Assembly: GCF_001418565.1 (NCBI RefSeq)
Contig: NZ_LIQQ01000155.1
Coordinates: forward strand, 1-51,950
DNA length: 51,950 nt
DNA from: Streptomyces graminilatus
GTDB taxonomy: Bacteria; Actinomycetota; Actinomycetes; Streptomycetales; Streptomycetaceae
Direction: 5' to 3'
Shown here: piece by piece, positions 38,173-45,638 of the stretch
Position numbering within the stretch: the first letter of the stretch is position 1
How the letters are laid out: every line of letters starts with the position of its first letter
Position numbers and translations under genes: made by a program
The notes under the pieces: model-generated
Databases searched by the model: none
Told to the model about the DNA's origin: nothing
The model's input: the letters and a program-made list of their open reading frames with translations, nothing else

Positions 38173-38442
38173 TCAGTGGGTCGACGCGTGGACGCCGGGC
38201 AGGTCGTCGAAGGCCGCGTTGTCGTCCGTGGTGAGCAGGATCCGGGCGGTGGCGGCGGTGGCGGCGATGATCAGGTCGCGGGCACCGCGCGGCTTGCCTT
38301 CTTTGCGTACATGGGCAAGGAGACGCGCGTGGACCCGGGCCACGTCCGCCGTGAGTCCTCGACCGGGATCAGCGCGCGGATGCCGTCGACGAACTCCTGC
38401 CGCCTGGCCCGGCGGGCTTCGTCGGCGAGTTCCACGAGTATC
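38173..38442 (-). pseudogene. Broken PIN-domain (VapC-like) toxin gene
   Basis: Two minus-strand frames together encode the C-terminal two thirds of a PIN ribonuclease. The first reads NRILVELADEARRARRQ, then EFVDGIRALIPVED (about 38442-38360). The second continues LTADVARVHARLLAHVRKEG, then GARDLIIAATAATARILLTTDDNAAFDDLPGV (about 38356-38173). A single missing C near 38356 (GAGGACTCACG for an expected GAGGACCTCACG) explains the shift. The N-terminal part with the first acidic residue is absent, and no antitoxin is seen. PIN toxins cut RNA with Mg2+ bound by conserved acidic residues; this copy should be inactive. It fills most of the 436-bp gap between the hydrolase and the acetyltransferase. 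Confidence 0.75.
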
Positions 38443-38514
38443 CGATTTTGGCTGCCCGCCGGCTTCTGCGGGTATCACGAGGCCTGAATTGGCCCCTCTC
38501 TCGGCACCGGTCGG

Positions 38515-38520
38515 AATACT
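38515..38520 (+). promoter_or_regulatory. -10 element of the acetyltransferase gene
   Basis: AATACT lies 6 nt before ATG 38527, suggesting a leaderless mRNA. Confidence 0.45.
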
Positions 38521-38526
38521 GGCCCC

Positions 38527-39069
38527 ATGTCCGCTGTCCTGCGCACAGCCCACACATCCGACCTCACCCCCGCCGAACTCGCCGCCGCCCGCGGCCTCAT
38601 GGACGCCGCCTTCGGTGGTGACTTCGCCGACGAGGACTGGGAGCACGCGCTCGGTGGTATCCATGCCCTCGTCCACGACGGCACCGGTCTTCTCGCCCAT
38701 GGCGCGGTCGTCATGCGTCGCGCGCTGCACCGTGGTCGGTGGCTGCGCGTCGGGTACGTCGAAGCGGTCGCCGTCCGTGCCGACGTCCGGCGGCGCGGGT
38801 TCGGCGGGCAGGTGATGGGCGCGCTGGAGCGGTGTGTCGACGGTGGCTACGACTTCGGCGCGCTGTCCGCGAGTGACGAGGGCTCCGCCCTCTACACGGC
38901 CCGGGGCTGGCAGCTATGGCCGGGCCGGATCAGCGCACTCGGTCCGCGGGGCGTGGTCCACCTGCCGGAAGAGGAGGGTGGCACCTTCGTACGCCCGGCT
39001 GTTCCCGGTGCGCTCGATCCGGCGGCGGACGGGCTGGTATTCGACTGGCGTGATGGTGACGTGCTGTAA
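38527..39069 (+). CDS. GNAT acetyltransferase resembling aminoglycoside 2'-N-acetyltransferase
   Basis: A 180-aa GNAT protein with strong resemblance, from memory, to mycobacterial AAC(2')-I enzymes: GDFADEDWEHALGGIHALVH, GYVEAVAVRADVRRRGFG (acetyl-CoA loop), DFGALSASDEGSALYTARGW, a GTFVRP near the end and the terminal DWRDGDVL all correspond to matching segments of M. tuberculosis AAC(2')-Ic. Those enzymes acetylate the 2' amino group of aminoglycosides, but a housekeeping role is suspected in mycobacteria. The sequence therefore supports family membership; resistance in this organism is only an inference. It is a single-gene unit next to a decayed toxin gene. Confidence 0.85.
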   Translation: MSAVLRTAHTSDLTPAELAAARGLMDAAFGGDFADEDWEHALGGIHALVHDGTGLLAHGAVVMRRALHRGRWLRVGYVEAVAVRADVRRRGFGGQVMGALERCVDGGYDFGALSASDEGSALYTARGWQLWPGRISALGPRGVVHLPEEEGGTFVRPAVPGALDPAADGLVFDWRDGDVL

Positions 39070-39141
39070 GGCGTGCGGTAAAAGGGCAGGTCAGCGTGGT
39101 GTGACCCAATCCACCGTCTCAGATAGTAGGAAGTCCGAGTA

Positions 39142-39256
39142 ATTGTGGAGACAGATGCGCTGTCCTCGCCTAGCTTTGTAGAAGCCGAACGTCTCGCTGG
39201 ACCAAGCGAATGACGGTCGTGAGCCGGTGCCTCGTGCAGGCAACCCCTGCGGCACC
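39142..39256 (+). promoter_or_regulatory. Promoter-like elements and structured leader of the 43-aa gene
   Basis: TAGCTT (39170-39175) is a likely -10, leaving a leader of about 165 nt. In it, GGTGCC (39226-39231) and GGCACC (39251-39256) enclose GCAGG/CCTGC (39236-39240 / 39246-39250), a stable two-part hairpin. The region could be a regulatory leader or a small RNA. Confidence 0.45.
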
Positions 39257-39344
39257 GACGCTCCCCGTCCCACCCGGCACCTCGAAACCCCCCTCTCCGC
39301 GCTCCCTTCCGGGTTCCCGGATTCTTCGAAGGAGTCGATTTCCC

Positions 39345-39476
39345 ATGGCCGAGACGACCGTCCGCCGCCGAGTCCGCCACGTCTCCCCGACGAGCGAGTC
39401 CGACCGCAAGAACGCCGCCGCCGCCCTCCAGCGCGCCCTCGACCGCCGGGACAACGGCGGCCAGACAGGTCACTGA
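39345..39476 (+). CDS. Small basic conserved protein
   Basis: A 43-aa, strongly basic protein (RRRVRHVSPTSESDRKNAAAALQRALDRRDNGG) without membrane segment, of unknown function. The middle is likely an amphipathic helix. ATG 39345 has a good GAAGGAG ribosome site (39328-39334), and the protein has the look of a widely conserved short Streptomyces ORF (from memory). It has an unusually long, structured leader for such a small gene. A hairpin follows its stop. Confidence 0.7.
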   Translation: MAETTVRRRVRHVSPTSESDRKNAAAALQRALDRRDNGGQTGH

Positions 39477-39506
39477 GGCGCTGAGGCACTGAGCCGCTGA
39501 GCTCCT

Positions 39507-39523
39507 GGCGCACTGGGTGCGCC
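39507..39523. terminator. Bidirectional hairpin between convergent genes
   Basis: GGCGCAC-tgg-GTGCGCC is a perfect 7-bp stem located between the 43-aa gene and the phosphoesterase gene, which converge. No U-tract. Confidence 0.5.
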
Positions 39524-39531
39524 GTGGCTCG

Positions 39532-41124
39532 TCAGCCTCGCCGTACCTCGAAGTGGTCGATCCGCTGCCCGCTCTGCGCCAGCGCGGACACCTTCAGCAG
39601 GGGAGCCGTGCCCGGTACGCCGGCCGTCGCCTCCACCGAGAGGAACGAGTAGCCGGTGTAGCGCACCCGCGACCACTCCACGGTGTCCTCGTGCCGGTCC
39701 TGGGACTTCGTCCAGTGGTAGGTCTCCACCGACTCCCGGTCGGTGACCTTCCCCTCGTAGCTGTCCTTCACCCCGTACGGGAAGCTGTACAGGCTCTGGC
39801 CCGCGCCGCCCGCCGTGACGTACACCGTGCCGTCCCGCGTCGGGTCGGTCGACGCGCCGACCGGTATTCGCCGGCCCACCCGGCCACCCTTGAGGGCGTC
39901 CGTCCGCTCGTACACATGGTTGTGGCCGTTGATCACCAGATCCACCTGGTGCTTGTCGAAGAGCGGCAGCCAGGCGTCCCGGACGCCGCCGTCGGAGGCG
40001 TGGGCGGACGTCGTCGAGTACGCGCAGTGGTGGAAGAAGACCACGACGAAATCGACCGCGTCCGATGCGCGCAGCTCCGCCAGCCGCCGGTCCAGCCACG
40101 CCGTCTGGCGGCCGTCCGAGTGGCCCAGGTTCGCCGGGATCTCGTACGACACGTCGTTCGCGTCCAGCGCCACGACCCCGACATTGCCGTACACGAAGGA
40201 GTAGGCGCCCGGTGTGTTCCGGGCGTCGAAGCCGTTGTCCGGGAGCGACCAGCGGGCCGACTGGCCGCCGTAGCCGTTCGGCGAGTACCACGCCTCCATG
40301 TCGTGGTTGCCGGTCGTCACCATCCACGGCACCGACCGCGCGACCGTCTCCGTCTGCTTCAGGAACAGGTCCCACGCGGTCGGGTCGTAGCCGTCCGACT
40401 TCTCGCCGTGCCCGGTGCCGTCCGCGTAGCAGATGTCACCCGCGTGGAGATGGAACGCGGGGTTCTGGCGCAGGAGCACCTTGTCGTTGGCCAGCGCGTC
40501 TTGTGTCACGCCCTGGTCGCCGAAAGCCGTGAACACGAAGCTCGCGGGGGCCGTCGCGGGGGCCGTACGGAAGGTGGCGAGGGTTGCCCTGTGCGCGCTC
40601 GACGCCGGGTCGAAGCCCTCGTGGCCCACGCCGTAGTAGTACGTCGTCCCGGGGCGCAGCCCGTCGAGCGCCGCGTGCACGTAGTACTGGTCCAGATCGA
40701 GGCGTACGCCCGTCACGCCCGGCGTGTGCAGCGGGCGGAGTTCGGCCTCGATGCGGCGGCTCAGGTCACCGGGCGTCGGCCCGACACGGATGTACGGCTT
40801 CCGTACCGCGAACGGGACCTGCCAGGAGATCCGCATCTGCGTCTTCGGGTCGGCGCCGAAGGCGAGATGGCGGCCGAAGGGCTTGACGGCGGAGCCGGGG
40901 ACCTTGCTGGTCGCGGGGTTCGCCGCAGCCGTACCCGGGCCCGACGAGCAGCCGGAGAGCAGGCCGCCGCCGGCCAGCGCGCCCGCCGTCACCAGCGCGC
41001 GGCGCCGGGTGAGCCGCGCCCGCAGATACTCGTACTGCTCCGCCATACTCATCCGGCGGGCCAGCAGCGGCGGGATGCCGACGTCGGGTGTATCGGGTGC
41101 GTCCGTGTCCGGGGGGCTGTCCAT
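39532..41124 (-). CDS. Secreted metallophosphoesterase (purple acid phosphatase-like)
   Basis: A 530-aa exported phosphatase. A twin-arginine signal ([19 protein letters not shown]) ends in SGC, so a Tat lipoprotein is possible. Then come a fibronectin-like N-terminal domain ([35 protein letters not shown]) and the two-metal phosphoesterase core: [41 protein letters not shown] and [12 protein letters not shown]. Typical purple acid phosphatases release inorganic phosphate from organic esters outside the cell. ATG 41124 is preferred since GAAATT lies 7 nt upstream on the minus strand; an upstream ATG at 41250 would add a non-conserved N-terminus. Confidence 0.92.
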   Translation of the reverse strand: MDSPPDTDAPDTPDVGIPPLLARRMSMAEQYEYLRARLTRRRALVTAGALAGGGLLSGCSSGPGTAAANPATSKVPGSAVKPFGRHLAFGADPKTQMRISWQVPFAVRKPYIRVGPTPGDLSRRIEAELRPLHTPGVTGVRLDLDQYYVHAALDGLRPGTTYYYGVGHEGFDPASSAHRATLATFRTAPATAPASFVFTAFGDQGVTQDALANDKVLLRQNPAFHLHAGDICYADGTGHGEKSDGYDPTAWDLFLKQTETVARSVPWMVTTGNHDMEAWYSPNGYGGQSARWSLPDNGFDARNTPGAYSFVYGNVGVVALDANDVSYEIPANLGHSDGRQTAWLDRRLAELRASDAVDFVVVFFHHCAYSTTSAHASDGGVRDAWLPLFDKHQVDLVINGHNHVYERTDALKGGRVGRRIPVGASTDPTRDGTVYVTAGGAGQSLYSFPYGVKDSYEGKVTDRESVETYHWTKSQDRHEDTVEWSRVRYTGYSFLSVEATAGVPGTAPLLKVSALAQSGQRIDHFEVRRG

Positions 41125-41131
41125 GGGAGGG

Positions 41132-41137
41132 AATTTC
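41132..41137 (-). promoter_or_regulatory. -10 element of the phosphoesterase gene
   Basis: GAAATT on the minus strand, 7 nt from ATG 41124. I see no PHO box (GTTCACC-type repeats) upstream. Confidence 0.4.
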
Positions 41138-41232
41138 CCAGCAATCCCCAACGTCCGCCACACATACAGGTGAACGCCGGCCGAAGAGCGCCCGCCGCTG
41201 TCCCTTTCGTCCACCCGTTCGCACCCATTCGC

Positions 41233-41249
41233 TGTCCGTATCGCGGACA
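41233..41249. promoter_or_regulatory. Palindrome upstream of leuB
   Basis: TGTCCG-TATCG-CGGACA is a perfect 6-bp inverted repeat around a 5-bp spacer, just before the leuB -35-like TGTCAT (41255-41260). It is an operator candidate. Confidence 0.5.
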
Positions 41250-41254
41250 CGGCG

Positions 41255-41282
41255 TGTCATCCCATGGGACCCGGAGTACGGT
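41255..41282 (+). promoter_or_regulatory. leuB promoter
   Basis: TGTCAT (41255-41260), a 16-bp spacer and TACGGT (41277-41282), which is 6 nt before ATG 41289. The transcript is likely leaderless. Confidence 0.55.
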
Positions 41283-41288
41283 GCCGTC

Positions 41289-42329
41289 ATGTCTCGCAGC
41301 ATCAATCTCGCAGTGATTCCCGGTGACGGCATCGGCCAGGAGGTCGTGGCCCAGGGGCTGAAGGTGCTCTCCGCCGTCCTTCCGCAGGATGTGAAGCTGG
41401 AGACCAAGGAGTTCGACTTCGGCGCCCGGCGCTACCACGCCACCGGTGAGACCCTCACCGAGGCCGACCTCGACGCGCTCAAGAAGCACGACGCCATCCT
41501 CCTCGGCGCGATCGGCGACCCGAGCGTGCCCTCCGGCGTCCTGGAGCGCGGCTTCCTGCTGAAGCTCCGCTTCGCCTTCGACCACCACGTCAACCTGCGT
41601 CCGTCGCGGCTGCTCCCCGGGGTCGCCACCCCGCTGGCCGGGCAGCCCGCGATCGACTTCGTGGTCGTCCGCGAGGGCACCGAGGGCCCGTACACCGGCA
41701 ACGGCGGCACCATCCGCCAGGGCACCCCGCACGCGGTCGCCACCGAGGTTTCGCTCAACACCGCCTTCGGTATCGAGCGTGTCGTCCGCGACGCCTACGC
41801 CCGCGCCCAGGCCCGCCCCCGCAAGAAGCTGGCGCTCGTCCACAAGAACAACGTGCTCGTGCACGCCGGTCACCTGTGGACGGACATCTTCAACAAGGTG
41901 GGCGAGGAGTTCCCCGAGGTCACCACCGAGTACATGCACGTGGACGCGGCGACGATCTACCTCGTCACGCAGCCCGAGCGCTTCGACGTGATCGTCACCG
42001 ACAACCTCTTCGGCGACATCATCACCGACCTCGCCGCGGCCGTCTCCGGCGGCATCGGCGTCGCCGCGAGCGGGAACATCAACCCGTCCGGCGACTACCC
42101 CTCGATGTTCGAGCCCGTCCACGGCTCGGCCCCGGACATCGCCGGTCAGGGCAAGGCCGACCCCAGCGCCACCGTCCTGTCCGTCGCCCTCCTGCTGCGC
42201 CACCTCGGCTACGAGTCCGAGGCCGCCCGCATCGAGGAAGCCGTCACCGCGGACCTCGCGGAGCGCGGCACCACTGCCCGTACGACGGACGAGATCGGCG
42301 ACGCCCTCGCCGTACGAGTAGCCGGCTGA
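41289..42329 (+). CDS. leuB: 3-Isopropylmalate dehydrogenase
   Basis: The 346-aa enzyme of leucine synthesis oxidises and decarboxylates 3-isopropylmalate with NAD+. It shows [21 protein letters not shown] at the start, [24 protein letters not shown], the substrate arginines in [29 protein letters not shown] and [31 protein letters not shown], and the family signature [20 protein letters not shown]. It is separated from leuCD but close to ilvE. A strong terminator follows. Confidence 0.95.
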   Translation: MSRSINLAVIPGDGIGQEVVAQGLKVLSAVLPQDVKLETKEFDFGARRYHATGETLTEADLDALKKHDAILLGAIGDPSVPSGVLERGFLLKLRFAFDHHVNLRPSRLLPGVATPLAGQPAIDFVVVREGTEGPYTGNGGTIRQGTPHAVATEVSLNTAFGIERVVRDAYARAQARPRKKLALVHKNNVLVHAGHLWTDIFNKVGEEFPEVTTEYMHVDAATIYLVTQPERFDVIVTDNLFGDIITDLAAAVSGGIGVAASGNINPSGDYPSMFEPVHGSAPDIAGQGKADPSATVLSVALLLRHLGYESEAARIEEAVTADLAERGTTARTTDEIGDALAVRVAG

Positions 42330-42358
42330 CCCGCGGCGCTCACTGGAAGCATCTCCAA

Positions 42359-42393
42359 GCCGCCGGGTCGCATCCGCACCCGGCGGCTTCTCT
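42359..42393 (+). terminator. Terminator after leuB
   Basis: A perfect 10-bp stem GCCGCCGGGT (42359-42368) and ACCCGGCGGC (42378-42387) with a 9-nt loop is followed by TTCTCT. Confidence 0.85.
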
Positions 42394-42466
42394 ATGTCCC
42401 CGCCGGGTGTCACCATCATCCCCTGGGTCGCATTCACGCCCTTTTCGTCCACGGCCACCGTCGCGC

Positions 42467-42472
42467 GATAAT
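42467..42472 (+). promoter_or_regulatory. Distal -10 candidate upstream of ilvE
   Basis: GATAAT lies about 135 nt before ilvE. It is the most AT-rich element of the region but lacks a good -35. Confidence 0.3.
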
Positions 42473-42517
42473 CGAACGCGGAGCCGCGGACTGAGGGAAT
42501 GCTCGGACGTCCTAACA

Positions 42518-42546
42518 CTGACCACGATGACTGCCAGTCATACGGT
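42518..42546 (+). promoter_or_regulatory. ilvE promoter with embedded palindrome
   Basis: CTGACC (42518-42523), a 17-bp spacer and TACGGT (42541-42546) form a good promoter. The spacer carries a perfect 15-bp palindrome ATGACTGCCAGTCAT (42527-42541). A protein bound there would block RNA polymerase. Confidence 0.65.
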
Positions 42547-42606
42547 CATGGTTGCGGGCGTGGGGCGCGGCCCGTCACACACAAGACCGGTGAAGGACAC
42601 CCACTC

Positions 42607-43695
42607 ATGACGACGCCCACGATCGAGCTCAAGCCCTCGGCCTCGCCACTCTCCGGCGCGGAGCGCGAGGCGATCCTGGCCAGCCCCGGCTTCGGCCGCC
42701 ACTTCACCGACCACATGGTGACGATCAAGTGGACCGAGGGCCGCGGCTGGCACGACGGACAGCTCGTTCCGTACGGCCCGCTCTCCATCGACCCGGCGAA
42801 CATGACCCTGCACTACGCGCAGGAGATCTTCGAGGGACTCAAGGCCTACCGGCGGCCCGACGGCTCCGTCGCCACCTTCCGGCCGGAGCGCAACGCCCTG
42901 CGCTTCCAGCACTCGGCGCGCCGCCTCGCGATGCCCGAGCTGCCCGTCGACACGTTCATCGAGGCCATAGACGCGCTGGTGCGCCAGGACCGGGACTGGG
43001 TGCCCGCCCACGGTGGCGAGGAGTCCCTCTACCTGCGCCCCTTCATGATCGCCACGGAGGTCGGCCTCGGCGTCAAACCGGCCAACGAGTACCTGTTCCT
43101 GGTGATCGCGTCCCCGGCCGGCGCCTACTTCCCCGGTGGCGTCAAGCCCGTCTCCATCTGGCTCTCCGAGGACCGCGTCCGCGCCGTCCCCGGCGGCATG
43201 GGCGACGCCAAGACCGGCGGCAACTACGCGGCCTCCCTGCTCGCCCAGGCCGAGGCCGCCGAGCACGGCTGCGCGCAGGTCTGCTACCTCGACGCCGTCG
43301 AGCACAAGTGGATCGAGGAACTCGGCGGTATGAACCTGTACTTCGTGTACGGGGACCGCATCGTCACCCCCTCCCTCACCGGCTCCATCCTGGAGGGCGT
43401 CACCCGTGACTCGCTCCTCACCGTCGCCCGTGACCTCGGCTACACCGCCGAGGAGGGGCGTATCTCCCTCGACCAGTGGCAGCGGGATGCCGAGAACGGC
43501 AGCCTGACCGAGGTGTTCGCCTGCGGGACCGCGGCCGTCATCACGCCCGTCGGGACGGTCAAGCGGACCGGGGTCGAATGGCAGCAGGCGGGTGGCGAGC
43601 CCGGGGAGGTCACGCTGCGGCTGCGGGAGGCGCTGCTCGACATTCAGCGGGGGACGGCTGAGGACGTGCACGGCTGGATGCATCTTCTCGGCTGA
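42607..43695 (+). CDS. ilvE: Branched-chain amino acid aminotransferase
   Basis: A 362-aa PLP enzyme, fold type IV, that transaminates the last step of Val, Leu and Ile synthesis. It shows [59 protein letters not shown], the PLP-binding Lys202 in [37 protein letters not shown] and [19 protein letters not shown] 42607 with GAAGGA upstream is preferred over an in-frame ATG at 42499 that would begin upstream of the promoter. It forms a cluster with leuB and cimA but has its own promoter and palindrome. Confidence 0.96.
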   Translation: MTTPTIELKPSASPLSGAEREAILASPGFGRHFTDHMVTIKWTEGRGWHDGQLVPYGPLSIDPANMTLHYAQEIFEGLKAYRRPDGSVATFRPERNALRFQHSARRLAMPELPVDTFIEAIDALVRQDRDWVPAHGGEESLYLRPFMIATEVGLGVKPANEYLFLVIASPAGAYFPGGVKPVSIWLSEDRVRAVPGGMGDAKTGGNYAASLLAQAEAAEHGCAQVCYLDAVEHKWIEELGGMNLYFVYGDRIVTPSLTGSILEGVTRDSLLTVARDLGYTAEEGRISLDQWQRDAENGSLTEVFACGTAAVITPVGTVKRTGVEWQQAGGEPGEVTLRLREALLDIQRGTAEDVHGWMHLLG

Positions 43696-43704
43696 GGGCT
43701 TGGC

Positions 43705-43842
43705 GGTTGTTCGGCTGCGGGTCCGGTGGGGGCTGGGCGCGCGGTTCCTCGCGCCCCTTTGGGGTCCGCCCCGTGGTTGTTCGGCTGCGGGTCGGTGGGG
43801 GCTTGTCGCGCGGTTCCTCGCGCCCCTTTGGTGGGGCCGGGG
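43705..43842 (+). repeat. Two tandem copies of a 70-bp Streptomyces intergenic repeat
   Basis: Copy 1 (43705-43774) and copy 2 (43775-43842) share GGTTGTTCGGCTGCGGGTC, GGTGGGGGCT and GCGCGGTTCCTCGCGCCCC. The GCGCGGTTCCTCGCGCCCCTTTGG core is a frequent intergenic word in Streptomyces. Together they fill much of the 301-bp gap after ilvE; each contains a GCGCGG-type hairpin. The rest of the gap holds only a weak -10-like TACCGT at 43933-43938. Confidence 0.75.
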
Positions 43843-43996
43843 GCCGGGGAGCTGCGTGGTTCCCGGAATTGGTGAGGTGTACACGGACGCGTGAACTGGG
43901 CGCCAGGTTCTGCGCGTTGTGGGCGGTCGAGCCGTACCGTGGAGGGCGTTTGCAGTGTGTGCAGCGCCCTGCGGGGGCAGGGGGACGGGGGAACGC

Positions 43997-45253
43997 ATGT
44001 TTGGGATTACGCGTGCCGTGAGTGTTGCGGCGGTCGTGGCGGGGGTGGTCGCGCTGTCGGGGATCCCGGCGGCCTCGGTGGCGCCGAGGGCGACCGAGCG
44101 GGTCACCGTGTCGGGCGCCGGGGAGCAGGGCGACAGCTACTCGGCCGGGCCCTTCCTCAGTGACAACGGCCGCTATGCCGCCTTCCAGTCCAACGCCAAG
44201 AACCTGGTGGCGGGGGACACGAACGGTGTGGAGGACGCCTTCGTCCGGGATCTGCGTACGGGCCGGGTGACCCGGGTCAGCCTGGCGACGGACGGGACTC
44301 AGGCCGACGCGGGCACCGGCGTGGTGGACATCAGTGCCGACGGCCGCTTCGTGGTGCTCGTCTCGACGGCGACCAACCTCGCCAAGTGGCCCGGGCCGCA
44401 GCCCTACTGGGCCCAGGACGTGTACGTCCACGACCGCCGCACCGGCCGTACGGACCTGATCAGCAGGACCCCGACGGGCGCGTCCTCCTACGCCCATGGA
44501 GCCGCCGCGATCTCGGACGACGGCCGTTATGTCGCCTTCAACGCCCGGCCCAGCCAGATGGAGAGCCCCGACAAGCCCATCTTCCCGGCGGTGTACGTCA
44601 CCGACCGCCGCACCGGGAAGACCGAGCGGATCACCAACCGCGACTACCCGACCCTCGCCGCCTATCACCTCGACCTGAGCGCGGACGGCCGCTATGTGGC
44701 GTACACACAGATCGAGCCGCGCGGCGGCGGTGGCCGCCTGTGGGTGCACGACCGCCGTACCCACACCGAGGAACTGGTCAACGTGAAGCCGGACGGCACC
44801 CCGTCCGCGGTCTACGCCCTCGACCCGTCGCTCTCGGCGGACGGCCGGACCATCTCCTTCGAGTACCGGGGAGACGACCTGGTGGCAGGCGGCGCCGTCA
44901 ACACCGGCACCTACGTGCGCGACCTGCGGACCGGCAGGACCCGGGGCGTCGTCCACGACGGACCGGGCGGCGCGTCGGTCTTCGGCCCCCAGCTCAGCCG
45001 CGACGGCCGGTACGTCGGCTATGTGTTCGCCGCCCCGCAGGGCCAGGGCAACGCGTACGTACGGGATCTGCGCACCGGGAAGTCCCGGCTCGCCAGTCCC
45101 GCGGTCAGCGGCGGCCCGGTCACGGACGAGGCCGTCTACATCACCTCGTTCGGCGGCGGGGACCGACTCCTCGGCATCGGCAGCTCGTCCGCCCAGTTGG
45201 TGAGGGGCGACACGAACGGCGAGACCGACGGCTTCGTGCGCCGCCTGCGCTGA
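43997..45253 (+). CDS. Secreted TolB-like beta-propeller protein
   Basis: A 418-aa exported protein. A Sec-type signal peptide (about residues 1-30, AVVAGVVALSGIPAASVAP) is followed by a seven- or six-bladed propeller of PD40/WD40-like repeats with the pattern SADGRYVAF...NLVAGDTNGVEDAFVRDLRTGRVTRVS, recurring about every 50 residues (for example ISDDGRYVAFNARPS, LSADGRYVAYTQIEP, LSRDGRYVGYVFAAP) and ending LVRGDTNGETDGFVRRL. The first and last blades match, so the propeller probably closes on itself. Function is unknown; such proteins can bind other secreted proteins or polysaccharide. The ATG has a weak GGGGGACGGGGG upstream. Confidence 0.82.
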   Translation: MFGITRAVSVAAVVAGVVALSGIPAASVAPRATERVTVSGAGEQGDSYSAGPFLSDNGRYAAFQSNAKNLVAGDTNGVEDAFVRDLRTGRVTRVSLATDGTQADAGTGVVDISADGRFVVLVSTATNLAKWPGPQPYWAQDVYVHDRRTGRTDLISRTPTGASSYAHGAAAISDDGRYVAFNARPSQMESPDKPIFPAVYVTDRRTGKTERITNRDYPTLAAYHLDLSADGRYVAYTQIEPRGGGGRLWVHDRRTHTEELVNVKPDGTPSAVYALDPSLSADGRTISFEYRGDDLVAGGAVNTGTYVRDLRTGRTRGVVHDGPGGASVFGPQLSRDGRYVGYVFAAPQGQGNAYVRDLRTGKSRLASPAVSGGPVTDEAVYITSFGGGDRLLGIGSSSAQLVRGDTNGETDGFVRRLR

Positions 45254-45295
45254 GCCACTGCCGGTACCCGGCCGGTTCGCGTGATCCGTAACGTT

Positions 45296-45349
45296 CGTGC
45301 GTTCCATACGGTCCATACGGTCCGTGCGTTCCGTACGGTTCGTATCGTG
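45296..45349 (+). repeat. Six 9-bp tandem repeats upstream of the cimA leader
   Basis: Units in order: CGTGCGTTC, CATACGGTC, CATACGGTC, CGTGCGTTC, CGTACGGTT, CGTATCGTG. They lie 45 bp before the proposed leader peptide start and contain several TACGGT-like -10 words. Confidence 0.85.
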
Positions 45350-45381
45350 AGACGCCGTGAAGCGCGGGGGCGGTGCTGTGC

Positions 45382-45387
45382 AAGACT
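45382..45387 (+). promoter_or_regulatory. -10 element before the cimA leader peptide
   Basis: AAGACT lies 6 nt before GTG 45394, so the leader peptide would be translated from a leaderless transcript. Confidence 0.35.
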
Positions 45388-45393
45388 GCTCCC

Positions 45394-45444
45394 GTGCTCT
45401 CGTTCGCCACGATTATTGGCAGCAGGCGCGCCGGTCCGCAGTGA
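45394..45444 (+). CDS. Proposed cimA leader peptide (isoleucine attenuator)
   Basis: A 16-aa ORF MLSFATIIGSRRAGPQ that starts with GTG and carries tandem Ile codons ATT ATT, which are uncommon in this genome. An intrinsic terminator begins 57 nt after its stop, exactly the spacing seen at the ilvB leader. CimA makes the Ile precursor, so Ile-tRNA sensing makes sense. There is no clear ribosome site; a -10 lies 6 nt upstream, suggesting leaderless translation. I am not aware of a description of this element. Confidence 0.6.
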   Translation: MLSFATIIGSRRAGPQ

Positions 45445-45472
45445 CCGCCTCGTACCCACCCGGTACGGGCGG
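45445..45472 (+). promoter_or_regulatory. Hairpin directly after the cimA leader stop
   Basis: CCGCC (45445-45449) with GGCGG (45468-45472) and GTACC (45452-45456) with GGTAC (45462-45466) form a nested stem starting at the base after the stop codon. A ribosome at the stop would disrupt it, as in known attenuators. Confidence 0.55.
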
Positions 45473-45500
45473 CCATCGTCGTCTTCGACCCGCGCGCAGA

Positions 45501-45525
45501 CCTCTCGCACCCGCGAGGGGTTTTT
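45501..45525 (+). terminator. cimA attenuator terminator
   Basis: CCTCTCGC (45501-45508) and GCGAGGGG (45513-45520) with loop ACCC are followed by TTTTT. The 3' arm and U-tract are nearly identical to the ilvB attenuator (CGAGGGG-TTTTTT). It is 113 nt before ATG 45639. Confidence 0.85.
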
Positions 45526-45638
45526 CGCTTTTCTGGCCCACCTTCAGCCGGAGAAGGAGCGCGAGGGATCATAGGGGGACGGTGGAACCGGTCATTCCGG
45601 TACAGACCGAGATCGACATCCTCAGGAGCCTTGAGATC

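Noticed and set aside
39532..41250. Phosphoesterase start at ATG 41250.
   Set aside because: The extra 42 residues are not family-like and would overlap the leuB promoter; ATG 41124 has a -10 at the right distance.
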